This document shows, in pieces, positions 58,986-64,000 of a DNA stretch of 64,000 nt. The stretch comes from Guadua angustifolia (Eukaryota > Streptophyta > Magnoliopsida > Poales > Poaceae): contig CM070508.1 of the NCBI GenBank assembly GCA_036346375.1, positions 20,652,852-20,716,851 on the forward strand. Direction: 5' to 3'. The notes below the pieces were generated by a model, which was not told the origin of the DNA, made no database searches, and was given only the letters and a program-made list of their open reading frames with translations. The position numbers were made by a program, and so were the translations under genes. The stretch's first letter is position 1; every line of letters begins with the position of its first letter.

Positions 58986-60381
58986 TCATTGATCTTCTTT
59001 TAATCATTCAGTAGAAGTAGTAGCAGTTATACATTAGTTGAAACAAATAATTAACAGTAAAATGGATGGCACCAGATTGCATAAAGGAAATGACATACAT
59101 TGCAAGTAATATCTTGGGCACATAAACCTTCTACATTGTGAAACCAAGATAAATTTATGCTAAAATAAGGTCTTAAATACTGCATTGTACAATCTGATCA
59201 TAAATCAAGGGCAAACTATTTCAGTAGTTCAACATTCACAAACTCATACAAACATACAATTGGAAATCGAAGTAATGTGCATAAACCAAATAGGGTATTT
59301 GCTGCGGTGGGGCAGCGAGCAGCAGGGGAGGGGGAGCGGTGGTGGAGGGAGGAGCGGCGAGGCAGAGGGAGCGACGGGGGAGGGCTCGGGTTAGCCCATG
59401 TATGAGTGAGTGAGTCAATCCTAACCTTTGATGGTGATCCTTAGGGTAGAAAGAACTCATCTAAAGGTGTAGGAAGACTTCAAAGTAGTATAAATAGTGG
59501 GGTAGGGGTAGTCTTCCCTCTCCTGAAGGTTTCAAGATTTTTGTGCTCCTTTGAATTTTACCCACTTTGTTGTGAAGCTTTGTAAACCTCCCTTCCAGAA
59601 ATAAAAACTTCATTTACTCATCTCTGAAGTTACTTTGCGCATTTACATTATGTCTTTAAATTTTGCAATTTACATTCTTGTAATTTACTTTCTGCACATT
59701 TGGATTTACCTCTCATCCTTCTAAAAGTTTGTGGATCTTATGTTAAGGATGAATGAGTCTTCTTTTGACCATATCCCAATCATCTAGGCAACTCTTGTGT
59801 TCTATCTTGCAAGAAATCGATCTTTTGTTCTTAAGAGAATCATTCTTGAAAGGTCGAGTTTGGTGCTCTTGTCTTGTGTTCTAGTTTGCTATGACATGTG
59901 AGAAGTCATCTAGAATCATTTTGATCATAAAAACCCACGAACTAGCTGAGAACCAAGTTTTTTGTTTTTGAACCCGTTCTTGTGCACTCTTCCTTGAATT
60001 GGCAAAAGGTCAGAACTTTGACGTCAATACTCGTGATTGAAGGTTGGAATAGATTCCTGACATCCATAGGAAGGTGTCTACAATGTTTCACAAGGTTTAG
60101 ATTAGCGGATCAAAAGATTCATCAATTTTCTTTTTGAGCCGGACTGATTTTTGATTTGGTCAACCGTTGTGTCCTTGGCCAACCGTTGTAAGTTGTTAGA
60201 TATGTCAATAACTGCTCTCACGTTAATCATGTAAAAAATTACCATGTCTTCGACTAGATTACCTGGTCTGGGCTTGTAAGACTGTACGACTAGTCATCAC
60301 TGCCTATGACTAGTCATCATTTGATCTTAACTAGTCATTAACAGCTTCCCAGTTTGCTACTAAAGGGGTTAGAGAGACTTA
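58986..60381. other. non-coding stretch with a promoter-like and poly(A)-like pair
   Basis: 59300-59390 is a GC-rich GGAGGGGGAGCGG tract. TATAAATA at 59489-59496 and AATAAA at 59600-59605 lie about 110 bp apart, a spacing typical of an LTR U3-R-U5 core. This may be a fragment of an LTR or TRIM. I could not find its ends or a second copy. No gene. Confidence 0.4.
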
Positions 60382-61381
60382 GGGTGCGTTTAGTTGGGTG
60401 TACGAAGGTGAATCGAACTGTTCCGTACAGGATTTGGTTCTGTCTTTACGTTTGATTGGTTGAATGGAACCATTTGATACAGGATGAGATGGTACATATT
60501 CTTGGAATATTCTAAAAAGATGTTGCACCATCCTATATGGAAAATTTGACCGAACCAATCGGTCTAGGACAGGATCGTTCACTCACACCCAGTATTCAAG
60601 AGTTCGTTCGGCGGATTCGTGGCGGTTAAGCACCGCCAAGCCCCAAGACCGTATTTGCGGTGCAATTGCGGGTCTCGGCATTTTGACCCTCGGCGGCCGA
60701 GAATTAATATAATTCATATATATTATTGATTTTATTATGAATAAAATATTTTAGTTTTCTTTTCTAGCTATTTGCCAATTGCAAGACATCAAATATTAAA
60801 GTAGAATATTAAACTAAAATACTTGAACACATACTACTCAATTAATCAAGTAATAAACTAAGTAGTAAGTACTATGTTAGTGACTTAGTGTACTTTATTT
60901 TGTGGGCGACGATGTGAATCTTTCAATCATGGTCATCAGGTCATGTAAACAGTAGATTAAAATGATCTCTCTCATAATTTTATGCCAGCGGCCACGCCCG
61001 CTAAGGCCCGCCAAGGACCGCCAAGACCCGCCAAGGACCGCAATTTCGGCGCAACCGTCAAACAGGCCGCCAAGAGCTAAATTCATTGCGTTTATAGCCG
61101 CCAACCACAATATCAGCCGCAATATCGCCACCAAGTATCGAATTTTTGAACACTGCTCACACCATCTCTCAAACCAACCTTATCCCTTGATATAATCTTA
61201 TCCCTTCAACCAAACATCATCTCATACCATCCTGTATCATTTCATATAAGCAACCAAACAAAATCTTGTATCATTTCATTTAGGCAACCAAACACCTTCC
61301 CTGTACCATCCCATCCAAGATCATCCTATCCATCTTGTACCATTCTATCCCATTCATCCTCGTACACCTAACCAAACGCAA
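60382..61381. mobile_element. MITE-like element with long inverted ends, split by a hAT insertion
   Basis: The left end GGGTGCGTTTAGTTGGGTG, continuing TACGAAGGTGAATCGAACTG, mirrors the right end, which reads inward TTGCGTTTGGTTAGGTG then TACGAGGATGAATGG. TTA precedes the left end, but no matching TTA follows the right end, so PIF/Harbinger placement is tentative. Without the 566-bp hAT element and one duplication it is about 425 bp and largely self-complementary. Confidence 0.65.
60590..61155. mobile_element. non-autonomous hAT element nested in the MITE
   Basis: Ends CAGTATTCAAGAGTTCG and, inward from the right, CAGTGTTCAAAAATTCG. It is flanked by the 8-bp duplication CTCACACC (60582-60589 and 61156-61163). 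The interior has mirrored, repeated GGCGG..CCGCCAAG motifs (such as GACCGCCAAGACCCGCCAAG near 61016) and AT-rich middle sequence, and no transposase. Confidence 0.9.
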
Positions 61382-62052
61382 GGTGCCGAATGCGTGTTAT
61401 CTCTCCTAGATATTTTTAGTAGTACACTTCAAAAAAGTCTCGAATGCGTGTTTCAAAACTCTGAAAAACAATTCAAACGAAACTGATCGAACTCGCCAAG
61501 CCATGTCCGAAAGCTCTCGAAGTTAACTCTTTTCTGCAAACAATTCAAATGGTCATTTAGAGGTGGAGGGCAGCATGTGCTGACTAATTAATCGTAGGAA
61601 TTTTCCTCATGCGCGCTCGCTTTCCCTGTTGATATGCGTGGTAGCTGACTAATTAATTAACCTGACTGACGAGGTCATATCATTGGTTCGGCCGGCTAAG
61701 CAATTGGACTTGGCTCTAGCTACTTTTGTGCATGTAACCTGACCGACAATTAATGACTGCGCGCGGTTTACATACGTACGTAATCAAATGGAACGCGTTT
61801 GAGAGTTTTACGCAACTAATTAACGATCATGCATGCGTCAGTGTCATGCGTGACGAACATCGATCAGATATAATAATAGCTAGAAAATAATAATGTTCTA
61901 AATCACGTTGCTAGCTTTTCGTTAGCTATGTCGTCGCGCAACCTACCTAGCTTAGCTAATTTACTTGGTCATCTAATTGCTGGGAGAGTTATCTAACACA
62001 AAATTAAACCGTGTCAAATCATGTAATTAAACAATCGATTTCTTGACTAGTA
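61382..62052. other. intergenic stretch upstream of the zinc-knuckle ORF
   Basis: Ordinary composition with many GCATGC and TTAATTAA-like words. No gene or bounded element is visible. If the downstream ORF is part of a LINE, this could contain its 5' leader. Confidence 0.35.
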
Positions 62053-64000
62053 ATGGATCAATTTTTTGAAATGAGCCCCCGCAAGCGCTCCCCATCGCCT
62101 TCCCTACCAAATCCCCCCAATCCGCCGAATCCCCCTGTTCTTCCATTAGGATCCGCCGATTCCACTCCCATCAAGGCCAAATCCCCTTCAACCAGTTTCC
62201 CTTCCGGCCCCCAGCGTCCTTCCCTTGAGGCTGCGCTGTCTCCCCAGCGGGTCCACTGGAGCTCCGAGGATGAGGACGAAGATGACCTCCTCGAGGCGGA
62301 TTCGCCGATTCAGGCCTGTGCCGCTCAAGATCCCTCTGGTTCCCAGGGCCTTCGGTTGGTTTCGCTCCCCCAGGGGCCTGCTGCGGCTGGCGTGCCTCCT
62401 CCGGCTTCCTCTGGCATTCAAGGCAGAGTTAATGCGTTGTTGAGATTAGGTGATGTAAATGCCCCTAAGTCCTCTCTTAGGATCCTTCATCCAGTGAACT
62501 TCCGTGCCCGCATTAATGGCTCCTCTTCACGGGCGGGAAGGTGTTTTGGAGCGAGCTAGGTCGACTCTCTCGCGCCGCGAGTTCCGATGTTTTGCCTCTG
62601 CTGTGTCGAATCTTTTGCTTCGCTTCGCCAGATTCGAATGGCAAGCAGTCAGTCAAGTACTTCTGGAGAAAGGGGCAATTCAATGCGCATAAATTGGCTT
62701 CATTTGCCCGCTTCTCAAAGATTCATCCGTGTTCTCGCTCTTCTCAAGTCTCACCAAAGGAGGTGTTTCAGATGTTCGCAAGCACCATTTTGTCGCCAAT
62801 TGCCGTTCACCTCCAAAATGTCTGCTCTGCCACCGTTCGGGCCATAGGGCTCGGCGTTGTTTCTGGAGCCCGCAGGGTTCTCAGCCTCAGTCGACTGCCG
62901 CTGTCCAGGTTTCCACCAAGCTGCCGGCGCTGCTTAAACCTCCGCCAAGCTCTAACGACAGAGGCAGGTCAGCAATGAATGCTCCGAGGTTCCGGCCGGG
63001 AGATCCTGATGATAGGCCGGAGTTGGTCCGTCGCCATTTCCTCTCTTCTCTGCCGCCTCCGGCTGGAGAGGGATTTCGCAGTTCATTGTCTTCGTCCACA
63101 CCTTAGGCGACCAACAGACTTCCGTCCGGCAAATGCAGCGTCTTCTTGCAGATCATTTTAGAGCTAACAGGGATGATTTCAATGTTGCCATTCATGAGCC
63201 GCGCAGCTACTTTGTCCGGTGCAGTTCCTTCAACCTTCGCAACGCTATGCTGGAAGATTCAAGATTCATTCAGGAAGGCATTGACATCAAGATCGTTCCA
63301 TGGTCGCGGCATGTGCAAGCCGAAGCTGCGAGAGCCCGTTTCAAGGTGCGCCTCTGCATTGAAGGGATTCCGCGTCACGCATGGTCTGTCCAGGTCATCT
63401 CTCCTTTGATCCAGGACGCTGGTTTTGCCTTCCCGGAGTTGGACATTCCTGGCTCAGACAATGAAACAGCTTGCCTGTGTCTCTGGGTGTGGGCTAGAGA
63501 TGTTGCAGCTATTCCGAAAACGGCGATAGTCTACATTGAAGAACCATTCAGGAGATCTCCTCCGTTCTCTGATTTTCCTGAGCTTGGAATCCACGGGGGG
63601 TTCGAGGAGAGGCCGCCGCCTAGAATGCTGTCTTACAGGGTTTTGCTGCATATCGACCAAGTCCTGGACTTCGAGCCACCTGATGATGGTATCGCCCCCA
63701 TCTTCGCGTCTCTTAGTCCCGGCCACAGCGACGTCAGTGGTGAGATGACACTCGTGTCCTCGGAGGATGAATGGCCAAGGCGCCATGTCTACGCGTGGCA
63801 GTTGGGCGTTGTTGATGGTGCTCTGCCTCCACGGGGTTCCGTTCACTACCGGCTGCAATACAGGGTCAGAGACCGCTCGCCGCCAGGCGGGGCGGGTGGG
63901 CGGAGAAGGCCTTCTGGCTGGGACGTGCCTCCCCCTGCCGGGGGCCTTGGTCGCCGGGCAGACCGTTCGTCCCGGGGAGAATCTTCTCGGCAGAGTCAGG
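62053..64000 (+). pseudogene. zinc-knuckle/DUF4283-like ORF of LINE ORF1 type, frameshifted and cut by the window edge
   Basis: The first part (62053-62530) is Pro/Ser-rich and acidic (WSSEDEDEDDLLEAD). The frame then shifts. CFRC near 62765 is in the original frame, and HFVANCRSPPKCLLCHRSGH then RARRC (62790-62855) is one frame on; together they give two CCHC knuckles, the first broken by an indel. The frame shifts back near 63080 and stays open to the edge, with MQRLLADHFRANRDDFNVAI at 63133, YFVRCSSFNLRNAML, VPWSRHVQAEAARARFKVRL and HAWSVQVISPLIQDAG. This resembles DUF4283-type nucleic-acid-binding ORFs of grass LINEs. The C-terminal part is rich in Arg, Gly and Ser. A reverse transcriptase would lie to the right. 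Confidence 0.65.

Overview
The window looks like transposon-rich nuclear DNA from a grass, most like Oryza or a close relative. This is an inference from plant spliced-gene structure, from transposon types that are abundant in rice (CACTA, PIF/Harbinger, MULE, hAT, a Helitron with the rice-type 3' end, gypsy solo LTRs) and from the absence of bacterial-style gene packing. There is one gene that looks intact over most of its length. Nearly everything else is transposons, their decayed genes, captured gene scraps and tandem repeats.

Layout. 1-3524: the 5' part of a decayed Ty1/copia element on the minus strand; it runs off the left edge. 3663-12635: a 9 kb CACTA (En/Spm) element with matching ends and a 3-bp AGG target duplication. 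It carries decayed TNP2-type transposase and Ulp1-like (C48) protease genes and a small hAT insertion. 14960-23726: eleven exons, all with GT-AG splice junctions and an open frame, of a two-domain nucleoside hydrolase of the NSH3 type. The first exon, which would hold the signal peptide and first metal site, is not recognisable. Its introns carry a foldback element, a MULE-type MITE and a small LTR element.

24480-33300: arrays of minisatellite-like repeats split by a 4.8 kb solo LTR (27314-32149, TSD TAGAA). 34843-39472: a second solo LTR of the same family (TSD AGAGG), itself entered by a Helitron that carries a broken piece of an ABCC transporter gene. 40294-46567: a PIF/Harbinger element (TSD TTA) with a Myb-like ORF1, a broken DDE transposase, a captured fragment of an ARIADNE-type RBR ubiquitin-ligase gene and a LINE scrap. 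46695-50426: a MULE flanked by a 13-bp direct repeat, with a decayed MuDR-type transposase. 50616 onward: the left part of a second CACTA (Transposase_24 plus C48 protease) whose right end is not found. 55635-58985: a third solo LTR (TSD TCATT). 60382-61381: a MITE-like element split by a hAT element with an 8-bp TSD. 62053 to the right edge: a decayed zinc-knuckle ORF of LINE ORF1 type.

The transposon genes do not form a pathway together. The useful structure is the nesting, which gives an order of insertion, and three independent cases of host-gene sequence inside or around mobile DNA (ABCC, ARIADNE and the 5'-truncated NSH3 locus). All family names come from reading translated motifs by eye; no database search was run.
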